Notes under the pieces: model-generated | Databases searched by the model: none | What the model was told of the DNA's origin: nothing | What the model saw: the letters and a program-made list of their open reading frames with translations, nothing else | Assembly (NCBI GenBank): GCA_030667285.1 | Contig: DAOUWE010000021.1 | Location: 1-8,115 of the forward strand | DNA from: Candidatus Shapirobacteria bacterium | GTDB lineage: Bacteria > Patescibacteriota > Microgenomatia > UBA12405 > JAUWLS01 | Direction: 5' to 3' | DNA length: 8,115 nucleotides | In this document: positions 1 through 5,600 of the stretch, piece after piece | How positions within the stretch are numbered: the first letter of the stretch is position 1 | Layout: each line of letters begins with the position of its first letter | Translations under genes and position numbers: made by a program

Positions 1-1495
1 CAATTGTATTAAAATGATTACGCCAATAAACTCCATTCCTGCCATAAATATCAGACAAATAATGCCGACAATAAGGATACAGTCCTTTCTCTGTTAACTC
101 TTCAACCTTCTCTCTCTTAACTACCAGCGAATCTTTTGCCAAATCCATCACTTTCCCTAAAAGTGAAAAAAAACTTTTTTTTGTCTGGGCCTCACTCTTT
201 CCTCCTTCTTGAGCCCGATATCCCAATCTAGGCAAATTTATAGTCACCACTCCTACCGATCCTGTCAAGGGATTAGCCGCAAACAATCCCCCTCTCTTTC
301 TTAACACCCGATTGTCCAGTCTTAATCGACAACACATACTTCTGGCGTCATCCGGATCCATCTCTGAATTTATATAATTGGAAAAATAAGGCACTCCGTA
401 CTTCCTGGTCATTTCCCACACCGGCTCTAAGTTTTTATTATCCCAATCAAAATCTTTAGTAATTGAATAAGTCGGAATCGGAAAAGTGAAAATCCTCCCC
501 TGTGCATCTCCCTCCATCATTACCTCGGCAAAAGCTCTGTTAAACATGTCTATTTCTTTTTGATAATCAGCATAAGTCCCTCCGACTAACTTGCCACCAA
601 TTACCGCCGCTTCTTTGGCCACTGTTTTAGTTGGCTTCAAATCCATTGTCACGTTTGTAAAAGGTGTCTGGAATCCAACCCTGGTCGGAACATTCATGTT
701 AAACACAAATTCCTGCATTAATTGTTTTAGTTCCTTATAAGAAAGCCCGTCGTGTCGAATAAAGGGAGCTAAATAAGTATCAAAGTTGGAAACCGCCACC
801 GCTCCTGCCACCTCCCCTTGAATTGTATAAAAGAAATTCACCAACTGACCAAGGGCTGAACTCATATGCTTCGGTGGCTTACTGTTCACCTTCCCCGAAA
901 CCCCACCAAACCCTCTCGTCAAAAAATCCTTAAAATCCCAACCTGTGCAATAAGGTGACAGCAAGGCCAAATCATGAATGTGCATATCTCCTTGAATATG
1001 AGCTTTTCTGATCTCTCTTGGATAAATTCTATTCATCCAAAAATTAGATGATATTATCGAAGCCACATGGTTATTCAGACCCTGTAGAGAATATGACATG
1101 TTGGCATTTTCCTTTACTCTCCAATCTGATTTTTCAAGATACTTAATGATGAGCTCGTCAGAATCCACCAAACTATCTACTTTTCGAAGCTTCCTGTGCA
1201 ATTCTCGATACAGCTTGAAAGCCTTATAGGTATCCTCATGGCCATTCTTCAAAAGAATCTGCTCCGTGATGTCCTGGACCTGTTCAACTTCCGGTATAAT
1301 CGTCCCGTTAAACCTTTTCTCCAACTCTGTCACCACCTCTCGAGTCAACCAGCGAACTCGTTTCTTGTCTGCATCCTCTCCCGCCTTAAACGCCGCCCAT
1401 ATCGCCCTCTCTATCTTGTTGGGACTAAAAACCATTATCCTCCCGCTTCTTTTCCTTATCTTTTTAATTATCGTTTGCACTCTCCTATTTGCCAT
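1..1495 (-). CDS. nrdD: Anaerobic (class III) ribonucleoside-triphosphate reductase, N-terminal 498 residues
   Basis: This enzyme reduces ribonucleoside triphosphates to deoxynucleotides by glycyl-radical chemistry without oxygen. The minus-strand frame is open from ATG at 1495 to the left edge, where the gene is cut off. Residues about 16-105 read as an ATP-cone allosteric domain (VFSPNKIERAIWAAF, then the ITEQILLKNGHEDTYKAFKLYR end). The barrel follows with family-like segments GDMHIHDLALLSPYCTGWD (169-187), where Cys183 is the likely thiyl-radical cysteine; LTRGFGG; NMNVPTRVGFQTPFTNVTMD; FTFPIPTYSITKDFDW; RSMCCRLRLD (Cys388-Cys389); and NPLTGSVGVVTINLPRLG. The C-terminal zinc site and glycyl-radical loop must lie beyond position 1, so catalytic completeness cannot be judged. 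The start overlaps the end of nrdR by 11 nt and has a good ribosome-binding site. No nrdG activase is visible. Family assignment is secure; the cysteine role is inferred from the family. Confidence 0.96.
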   Translation of the reverse strand, partial: MANRRVQTIIKKIRKRSGRIMVFSPNKIERAIWAAFKAGEDADKKRVRWLTREVVTELEKRFNGTIIPEVEQVQDITEQILLKNGHEDTYKAFKLYRELHRKLRKVDSLVDSDELIIKYLEKSDWRVKENANMSYSLQGLNNHVASIISSNFWMNRIYPREIRKAHIQGDMHIHDLALLSPYCTGWDFKDFLTRGFGGVSGKVNSKPPKHMSSALGQLVNFFYTIQGEVAGAVAVSNFDTYLAPFIRHDGLSYKELKQLMQEFVFNMNVPTRVGFQTPFTNVTMDLKPTKTVAKEAAVIGGKLVGGTYADYQKEIDMFNRAFAEVMMEGDAQGRIFTFPIPTYSITKDFDWDNKNLEPVWEMTRKYGVPYFSNYINSEMDPDDARSMCCRLRLDNRVLRKRGGLFAANPLTGSVGVVTINLPRLGYRAQEGGKSEAQTKKSFFSLLGKVMDLAKDSLVVKREKVEELTEKGLYPYCRHYLSDIYGRNGVYWRNHFNTI

Positions 1496-1943
1496 TTTTC
1501 GACTCCTCTTTTAAATAATTCTCAAAATCACCTAGGTCATCAAAATCCAAATATACGCTGGCAAATCTTACCCAAGCAATCGAATCCAACTTCTTCATTC
1601 TAGTCAAAACTAGCCCTCCAACATCTCTTGAAGGTACTTCTGTTTTTTTTCGATTCAAGAGCATCATCTCTATTTCGTCCACCACTTCCTGAATTTCTTC
1701 CTCCGATACCGGTCTTTTCCAGCAAGCCTTTCTCACGCCTCTTTCCACTTTTTCTCTCAAAAAATCCTCTTTTCGACCATCTTTCTTCACCACTTTCAAA
1801 TCTATGTTCCCCACTCTTTCGTAAGTCGTAAATCTTTTTTTACACTTCTCACACTCCCGTCGCCTCCTGATTACCCGACCCTCCTCGGCATCTCTCGACT
1901 CTAAAACACCTGACTCTGCATGTCCACAGTAAGGACAAATCAT
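1485..1943 (-). CDS. nrdR: Transcriptional repressor NrdR (zinc ribbon plus ATP cone)
   Basis: NrdR senses ATP/dATP through an ATP cone and represses ribonucleotide reductase genes. The 152-residue length is normal for the family. The zinc ribbon is complete: Cys3-Pro-Tyr-Cys6 and Cys31-Glu-Lys-Cys34, separated by the arginine-rich DNA-binding stretch ESRDAEEGRVIRRRRECEKC, followed by KRFTTYERV. The ATP cone spans roughly residues 49-139 (VVKKDGRKEDFLREKVERGVRKAC... SRDVGGLVLTRMKKLDSIAWVRFASVY). The ATG at 1943 gives the family-typical start with Cys at position 3, although no clear Shine-Dalgarno precedes it. The gene is first in an nrdR-nrdD unit and overlaps nrdD by 11 nt. A NrdR-box-like palindrome upstream suggests that it represses itself together with nrdD. 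Assignment is very secure. Confidence 0.97.
   Translation of the reverse strand: MICPYCGHAESGVLESRDAEEGRVIRRRRECEKCKKRFTTYERVGNIDLKVVKKDGRKEDFLREKVERGVRKACWKRPVSEEEIQEVVDEIEMMLLNRKKTEVPSRDVGGLVLTRMKKLDSIAWVRFASVYLDFDDLGDFENYLKEESKNGK
1503..1508 (-). promoter_or_regulatory. Shine-Dalgarno sequence for nrdD
   Basis: Minus-strand GAGGAG sits 7 nt before the nrdD ATG at 1495, inside the last codons of nrdR. It fixes the nrdD start and fits translational coupling with nrdR. It stands out because nearly every plus-strand gene in the window lacks such a site. Confidence 0.75.
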
Positions 1944-1977
1944 ACCAGCAAAAAACTAATAAAAGGGAGGCAGCTTG

Positions 1978-1995
1978 GAGAAAACTTGGTTTCTC
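1978..1995 (-). other. Small inverted repeat in the nrdR 5' leader
   Basis: GAGAAA (1978-1983) and TTTCTC (1990-1995) are exact complements around a six-base centre. In the nrdR transcript this could form a 6-bp hairpin about 35 nt before the start codon. It is short and AT-rich, so it may be chance; no T-run follows in either direction. Confidence 0.25.
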
Positions 1996-2000
1996 ACCTT

Positions 2001-2016
2001 GCACTATAGATAGTGA
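2001..2016 (-). promoter_or_regulatory. NrdR box (operator)
   Basis: GCACTATAGATAGTGA matches the NrdR-box consensus ACACWAWATATWGTGT (recalled from the literature) at 13 of 16 positions. It contains a perfect 6+6 palindrome, CACTAT-AG-ATAGTG, at 2002-2015. It lies just downstream of the predicted -10 of nrdR, so bound repressor would block initiation or escape. Position, symmetry and the adjacent nrdR-nrdD genes make this convincing. Confidence 0.8.
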
Positions 2017-2025
2017 CTGATATTC

Positions 2026-2055
2026 AGAATAAACGCTACCCCCAGTACATGTCAA
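2026..2055 (-). promoter_or_regulatory. Sigma70-type promoter of nrdR-nrdD
   Basis: On the minus strand a perfect -35 TTGACA (2055-2050) is followed after 18 bases by -10 TATTCT (2031-2026), which matches TATAAT at 4 of 6 positions. Transcription would start near 2019, leaving a leader of about 75 nt before nrdR. The NrdR box lies across the expected start site, which supports the assignment. Confidence 0.6.
2033..2048 (-). promoter_or_regulatory. Possible second, degenerate NrdR box
   Basis: This sits exactly 32 bp from the first box, the three-helical-turn spacing usual for paired NrdR boxes. It keeps the outer half-site bases CTA...AGT but only 8 of 16 consensus positions, with a C-run in the centre. 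It falls between the -35 and -10 of the nrdR promoter. The support is its phasing rather than its sequence. Confidence 0.35.
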
Positions 2056-2146
2056 CCACCAATCTCCGACTCAAAATAGGTCAGTTTTCACATCATAAAA
2101 AAATCCGTGAAAAACACCTCTGCTTCAAACAAGATCAGTTGTCCTT

Positions 2147-2172
2147 CTCCGGATGTTTCCTTCAGACCGGAG
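2147..2172 (+). other. Inverted repeat in the secE leader
   Basis: CTCCGG (2147-2152) and CCGGAG (2167-2172) are exact complements with a 14-nt loop, ending 18 nt before the secE ATG. They are the most GC-rich bases in an otherwise AT-rich intergenic stretch. This could be a leader hairpin, perhaps a translational control element for the secE-nusG-rplK-rplA transcript. No T-run follows, so it is not a classic terminator. Function is unknown. Confidence 0.35.
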
Positions 2173-2190
2173 TGTTATCATATATCACCC

Positions 2191-2382
2191 ATGAAGCAAA
2201 TCATAACCTTCTTATCCGAAGTAAAAACTCAATTGACCAAAATAACCTGGCCTAAAAAAGACACTTTAATTCAGCTTACTTTCGTGGTAATATTTATCTC
2301 GATTCTCACTGCCTCGATTCTCGGCAGTCTAGACTACCTTTTTACCCAAACCATAGGATGGTTAACCGCTCTTAAAAACTAA
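2191..2382 (+). CDS. secE: Preprotein translocase subunit SecE
   Basis: SecE is the small membrane subunit that clamps SecY in the SecYEG protein-export channel. The 63-residue product has the short single-span form common outside the Enterobacteria. An amphipathic N-terminal helix (MKQIITFLSEVKTQLTKITW) leads to the conserved WPKKDTLIQLT turn, then one transmembrane helix (about residues 27-50, FVVIFISILTASILGSLDYLF). I chose ATG 2191 because it gives the normal SecE start; an in-frame GTG at 2107 would add 28 residues unlike any SecE. No Shine-Dalgarno is seen. The stop codon overlaps the nusG start by one base, and secE-nusG adjacency is the classic bacterial arrangement. Confidence 0.95.
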   Translation: MKQIITFLSEVKTQLTKITWPKKDTLIQLTFVVIFISILTASILGSLDYLFTQTIGWLTALKN

Positions 2383-3050
2383 TGAAACGTAATCAAAAAC
2401 AAAACAAAAAATCTTCTCACTCGTCCCCTTCTTCGCGGAGATCTATCGGGAAGAAAAAAATAGTCAAAAAAAAGAAAGGTTTGAAAAAGAAATATCGTTT
2501 TCAGCTCTCTAAAACCAAACCTTTATCCACCGCCGTTTGGTTCGTTATTCATACTTACTCCGGTCATGAATACAAAGTAATTACCGCCCTCAAGCAAAGA
2601 GTTAAAAGCATGGGACTTTCCGATACCGTCTTTGAAGCCATTGTTCCCATTCAAAGCAAAATGGTTATCAAAAGAAATCAGAAAGTAAAAATTCAAGAAA
2701 AAATTTTTCCAGGATACATTTTAGTTCATATGCTTCTTGATGACACCTCCTGGCTTACAGTCCGCACCACTCCCGGCGTTACCGGCTTCATCGGCATTGG
2801 TCACAAACCCACCCCTATTTCTCAAGAAGAAGTTGAACGTATCATCAAAGTTATCGTCGAAGACAAGCCCAAATTTAAAGCAAAATATTCTATCGGAGAA
2901 GCTGTTAAAATAATCGACGGACCTTTTTCAGAATTTTTAGGCTCCATCGAAGAGATCGATCCTGCCAAGGGCAAACTGAAAGTCTTAGTTTCCATATTCG
3001 GTAGAGAAACTCCGGTCGAGCTTGATATACTACAAGTCTCTAAAATCTAA
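2382..3050 (+). CDS. nusG: Transcription termination/antitermination factor NusG with lysine-rich N-terminal extension
   Basis: NusG binds RNA polymerase, modulates pausing and links transcription to Rho or the ribosome. At 222 residues it is about 40 longer than usual. Residues 1-48 are a low-complexity, strongly basic tail with Lys clusters (KKKIVKKKKGLKKK). The NGN domain starts at about 51 (AVWFVIHTYSGHEYKVITAL) and includes IFPGYILVHMLLDDTSW and VRTTPGVTGFIG. The KOW domain is at about 167-221 (IGEAVKIIDGPFSEFLGSIEEID, then VSIFGRETPVELDILQV). The ATG shares its A with the secE TAA, implying coupled translation. A runs of 7 and 8 bases (2454-2460, 2466-2473) encode part of the tail and could slip, but the frame continues cleanly. 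rplK follows after 2 nt. Confidence 0.96.
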   Translation: MKRNQKQNKKSSHSSPSSRRSIGKKKIVKKKKGLKKKYRFQLSKTKPLSTAVWFVIHTYSGHEYKVITALKQRVKSMGLSDTVFEAIVPIQSKMVIKRNQKVKIQEKIFPGYILVHMLLDDTSWLTVRTTPGVTGFIGIGHKPTPISQEEVERIIKVIVEDKPKFKAKYSIGEAVKIIDGPFSEFLGSIEEIDPAKGKLKVLVSIFGRETPVELDILQVSKI

Positions 3051-3052
3051 AC

Positions 3053-3478
3053 ATGGCAAAAAAAATAGCAACTACTGTTAAAATCGTCATTCCTGCAGGA
3101 AAAGCTACTCCCGCTCCTCCAGTCGGCACTGCTCTCGGTCCCCACGGTATTCAAATCATGGACTTTGTCAATCAATTCAATGAAAAAACCAAAGATCAGG
3201 CTGGTAATCAGATTCCTGCCGTTATTACCATTTACGAAGACCGTTCTTTTACCTTTGTTCTTAAAAAACCACCGGTTTCCGATATGATTAAAAGGACTCT
3301 AAAACTAAAAAAGGCTTCCACTGCTCCCAAAAGAGAAGAAGTCGGAACCCTCACTCCGGCTCAGGTTGAAAAAATCGCCCAAGAAAAAATGCCTGACTTA
3401 AACACCAAAGACATCAATCAAGCCAAAAAAACAGTTATGGGTACCGCCCGCTCCATGGGTATTTCTATCAGTAATTAA
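3053..3478 (+). CDS. rplK: 50S ribosomal protein L11 (uL11)
   Basis: L11 forms the GTPase-associated centre with its 23S rRNA site. The 141-residue length is standard. The N-terminal domain shows the hallmark VIPAGKATPAPPVGTALGPH and QIMDFVNQFNEKT; the rRNA-binding C-terminal domain carries KRTLKLKKAS and ends with DINQAKKTVMGTARSMGISI. The start is ATG 3053, two bases after nusG, leaving no separate leader for the L1 autoregulatory site that many bacteria place upstream of rplK. No Shine-Dalgarno is evident; the preceding bases are A-rich. Confidence 0.98.
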   Translation: MAKKIATTVKIVIPAGKATPAPPVGTALGPHGIQIMDFVNQFNEKTKDQAGNQIPAVITIYEDRSFTFVLKKPPVSDMIKRTLKLKKASTAPKREEVGTLTPAQVEKIAQEKMPDLNTKDINQAKKTVMGTARSMGISISN

Positions 3479-3484
3479 ATAAAA

Positions 3485-4156
3485 ATGACCAAAAAAGAAA
3501 ACAGTCCTCCAAAAAAAACAGACCAAGAAGGGAAAAAGAAAAAAACCAAAGGAAAAAAATACCAAGAAGCGGCTAAACTCGTCGGCAAAAATAAGTTTTA
3601 TTCTTCAAAAGAGGCGGTTAAATTAGCTAAAAAGACTTCAAAAACTACTTTTGACGGCAATTTAGAAGCTCATCTTGGCACCACCACCACCGGAGACCTC
3701 GGAGAGCTCAATCTACCCCATTTTAAAGGAGCCAAAAAGAAAATAGTCGCCATCGCCAATGATGCTCTTGTTAAAAAAATCAAAAAAGGAGAAATCGATT
3801 TTGATATTCTAATCAGTACTCCTCAAATGATGTCTCAACTGGTTCCCTTCGCCCGCGTTCTGGGACCCAAAGGTCTTATGCCAAATCCAAAAAATGGCAC
3901 CCTCACTGACAAGCCTCAAGAAACTCTGAAAAAACTTGAATCCGGAGGGATAAGAATAAAAACCGAAAAAAAAGCCCCCGTCGTTCATCTAGTTATCGGT
4001 AAAATCTCCCAAAAACAACTGGAGCTGGAAAAAAATCTTGAAGCTCTTATCAAAACCCTTAAGCCTGAAAATATCAAAAAACTAACCATCAACGCCACTA
4101 TGGGCCCCGGCATTAAAATCGACCTATCTTCTTTTCTAAGCTCGCCTAAAGCATAA
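3485..4156 (+). CDS. rplA: 50S ribosomal protein L1 (uL1), compact form with basic N-terminal tail
   Basis: L1 builds the mobile stalk near the ribosomal E site and in many bacteria represses its own operon. Identity is clear from DFDILISTPQMMSQLVPFARVLGPKGLMPNPKNGTLT (about 105-142) and the C-terminal KKLTINATMGPGIKIDL. Two features are unusual. Residues 1-27 form a lysine-rich tail (KKENSPPKKTDQEGKKKKTKGKK). In domain II, the strand around KKKIVAIA is followed almost directly by NDALVKKIKKGE, so about 20 residues corresponding to the E. coli EAAKAAGAELVG region are missing by my hand alignment. Total length (223) looks normal only because of the added tail. The gene lies 6 nt after rplK. 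Confidence 0.96.
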   Translation: MTKKENSPPKKTDQEGKKKKTKGKKYQEAAKLVGKNKFYSSKEAVKLAKKTSKTTFDGNLEAHLGTTTTGDLGELNLPHFKGAKKKIVAIANDALVKKIKKGEIDFDILISTPQMMSQLVPFARVLGPKGLMPNPKNGTLTDKPQETLKKLESGGIRIKTEKKAPVVHLVIGKISQKQLELEKNLEALIKTLKPENIKKLTINATMGPGIKIDLSSFLSSPKA

Positions 4157-4170
4157 TTACTTCCAGTAAT
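4156..4170 (+). other. Short perfect hairpin after rplA
   Basis: ATTACT (4156-4161), TCC, AGTAAT (4165-4170) is a perfect 6-bp stem with a 3-nt loop, starting on the last base of the rplA stop codon and ending 5 nt before the next start. It is AT-only apart from one C-G pair and no T-run follows directly, so termination is doubtful. It might stabilise the ribosomal part of the mRNA or shield the next start. Confidence 0.3.
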
Positions 4171-4175
4171 AAGTT

Positions 4176-4550
4176 GTGAAAAAAACACTAACTCCTTTTT
4201 TTCTTTTTTATCTACGTTTTTTATCTAAAGCCCAACTTTCAAAAATCGCCCTTCTTTCAAGAATCACCAAGGGCAAAAAACCCGTCATCATCGGCATTAC
4301 GGGCTCTGCCGGCAAAAGCACTCTCATGCAGACTATTGAGGCCGTCCTTAAACCACAGTTCGAAGTCAAAACCAGTTCTTCCGGAAACTCAGAAACAGGC
4401 CTTCCTTTAAGTATTCTAGATCTCAAAATCCAGGCTTACAGCCTAATTGATTGGCTAAAAATCGCTTTCCTGGCTCCAACAAAACTTTTAACTAATTGGC
4501 AAGTCTACGACTATTTTATCGCCGAAATGGGCATTGACGAACCTGACTAA
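4176..4550 (+). CDS. MurF-like Mur ligase, N-terminal fragment ending at an in-frame TAA
   Basis: This is the first part of an ATP-dependent Mur ligase, the family that adds amino acids or D-Ala-D-Ala to peptidoglycan precursors. The start is GTG 4176, since the first ATG comes only after the P-loop. A hydrophobic/basic stretch (7-30) precedes the P-loop GITGSAGKST (40-49), then the nucleotide-binding SSSGNSETGLPLSIL (67-81) and EMGIDEPD (117-124), whose Glu117 matches the metal-binding glutamate of the family. The substrate-binding domain 1 of true MurF is absent. Translation stops at TAA 4548-4550 in the middle of the ATPase domain, and the same frame resumes in the following CDS. Read through, the protein would be about 465 residues. 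It is either a recent nonsense mutation, a sequence error or a genuinely split enzyme. Confidence 0.8.
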   Translation: MKKTLTPFFLFYLRFLSKAQLSKIALLSRITKGKKPVIIGITGSAGKSTLMQTIEAVLKPQFEVKTSSSGNSETGLPLSILDLKIQAYSLIDWLKIAFLAPTKLLTNWQVYDYFIAEMGIDEPD

Positions 4551-4559
4551 ACTAAAAAC

Positions 4560-5576
4560 ATGTCCTATCTCTTAAAAATAATTCGTCCTCAAATCGGAAT
4601 TATTCTAAACATCAGCTCTGTCCACTCCATGCAATTTGATAAAACTGTATCAAAAGATATCGAAGGAAAAAAGAGACTAAAGGCTGTCCTTCAAAATATA
4701 ACCAAAGAAAAGGCACAACTAATCACCTCTCTTCACAAAAACGATCTCGCCATCATTAATTCTGATGACTCCTTGGTCAAACCTCTTGCCAAAAAAACTA
4801 AAGCCAAAGTCCTAACCATCGGCCAAAACAAAAACAACACTCTTCAAATACATAAAACCCGATCAACTCCCACCCTCTTCACCGCCACTTATCAACACCA
4901 AGAACAAAAACATCATCTCAAAATCAACAACTACGCCTTGCCGGCAAAATTCTCTGAAACTTTCGCTTTGGCCCTCTTAGTGGGGATTTCTCAAAACATA
5001 GATCTCAAAACATCCATCAAAAATCTAGAAGAAAACCTCCATCTCCCTCCTTCTCGATCCACTGTCTTAAAAGGAATTAAAAAAACACTTGTTATTGATT
5101 CTTCTTACAATTCTTCGCCCATCGCCACCCATTTCATGCTTAAACTGCTTTCCACTGCTCCCAAAGGAAAAAGAGTTGCCATCCTTGGCGATATGCGCGA
5201 GTTGGGACTTCAATCGGCTCAGGAACACCGCAAATTAGCTCAAACTGCCGGCAAAACCACTGATTTGTTAATTCTCATTGGTCCTCAAATGAAAAAATAT
5301 TTCTTGCCGGAACTTGCCCGACTTTCCTTTCCTCAAGTCAAAACCTTTGCCTTTCCTCATTATCAAACCGCCATTCCCAAAATCAAAAGCCTTATTAAAC
5401 CCAACCAAATAATCTTAATTAAAGGATCTCAAAATACTATCTTCTTGGAAGAAATAGTAAAATCTCTTGTCTCTCCGAGAAATCTGAAGATCTATCTCCA
5501 GAAAAATCTAATTTGCCGACAATCCCCTTTTTGGCTCCAAACCAAAAAAAACTTTCTCCGCTCCGTTGCTAACTAG
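4560..5576 (+). CDS. MurF-like Mur ligase, C-terminal part (rest of ATPase domain and ligase domain 3)
   Basis: This continues the preceding CDS in the same frame, three codons after its stop. It holds the remainder of the central domain: YLLKIIRPQIGIILNISSVHSMQF (3-26, with the conserved His22), NITKEKAQLI (46-55, where the family has its modified lysine) and AIINSDD (64-70). Domain 3 is clearly MurF-like: PPSRS (163-167), VIDSSYNSSP (178-187), VAILGDMRELG (206-216), EHRKL (222-226) and LIKGSQ (286-291). It lacks the P-loop and metal glutamate, so alone it cannot be an active ligase. No Shine-Dalgarno precedes ATG 4560, but neighbouring genes lack one too and the A-rich upstream context resembles that of rplK. 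Expression could come from reinitiation or readthrough. The C-terminal 30 residues are basic and do not match anything I recognise. Confidence 0.85.
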   Translation: MSYLLKIIRPQIGIILNISSVHSMQFDKTVSKDIEGKKRLKAVLQNITKEKAQLITSLHKNDLAIINSDDSLVKPLAKKTKAKVLTIGQNKNNTLQIHKTRSTPTLFTATYQHQEQKHHLKINNYALPAKFSETFALALLVGISQNIDLKTSIKNLEENLHLPPSRSTVLKGIKKTLVIDSSYNSSPIATHFMLKLLSTAPKGKRVAILGDMRELGLQSAQEHRKLAQTAGKTTDLLILIGPQMKKYFLPELARLSFPQVKTFAFPHYQTAIPKIKSLIKPNQIILIKGSQNTIFLEEIVKSLVSPRNLKIYLQKNLICRQSPFWLQTKKNFLRSVAN

Positions 5577-5600
5577 ACCCAAAATCCTGTACATTTACTT

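Noticed and set aside
1196..1831. Plus-strand open frames opposite nrdD and nrdR
   Set aside because: They are antisense to strongly conserved coding sequence, have low-complexity Ser/Pro/Leu translations and no family motifs.
1999..2026. Plus-strand promoter for secE (TTGCAC and TGATATTCA) overlapping the NrdR box
   Set aside because: The -35 and -10 each match only three consensus positions. I could not find a convincing secE promoter between 2016 and 2190, so none is annotated.
2107..2190. In-frame GTG giving SecE a 28-residue N-terminal extension
   Set aside because: The extension is rich in Ser, Cys and Pro and unlike SecE, while ATG 2191 gives the normal length and the normal amphipathic first helix.
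2060..2190. tRNA-Trp gene before secE, a common bacterial arrangement
   Set aside because: No cloverleaf, T-arm GTTCRA motif or CCA-adjacent acceptor stem could be found.
4156..4170. Rho-independent terminator after rplA
   Set aside because: The stem is only 6 bp, AT-rich and not followed by a T-run; the next gene starts 5 nt later.
4548..4550. Recoding of a stop codon as an amino acid
   Set aside because: Known recoding in Patescibacteria relatives concerns UGA. TAA ends secE, nusG, rplK and rplA here at family-typical positions, so general TAA recoding is excluded.
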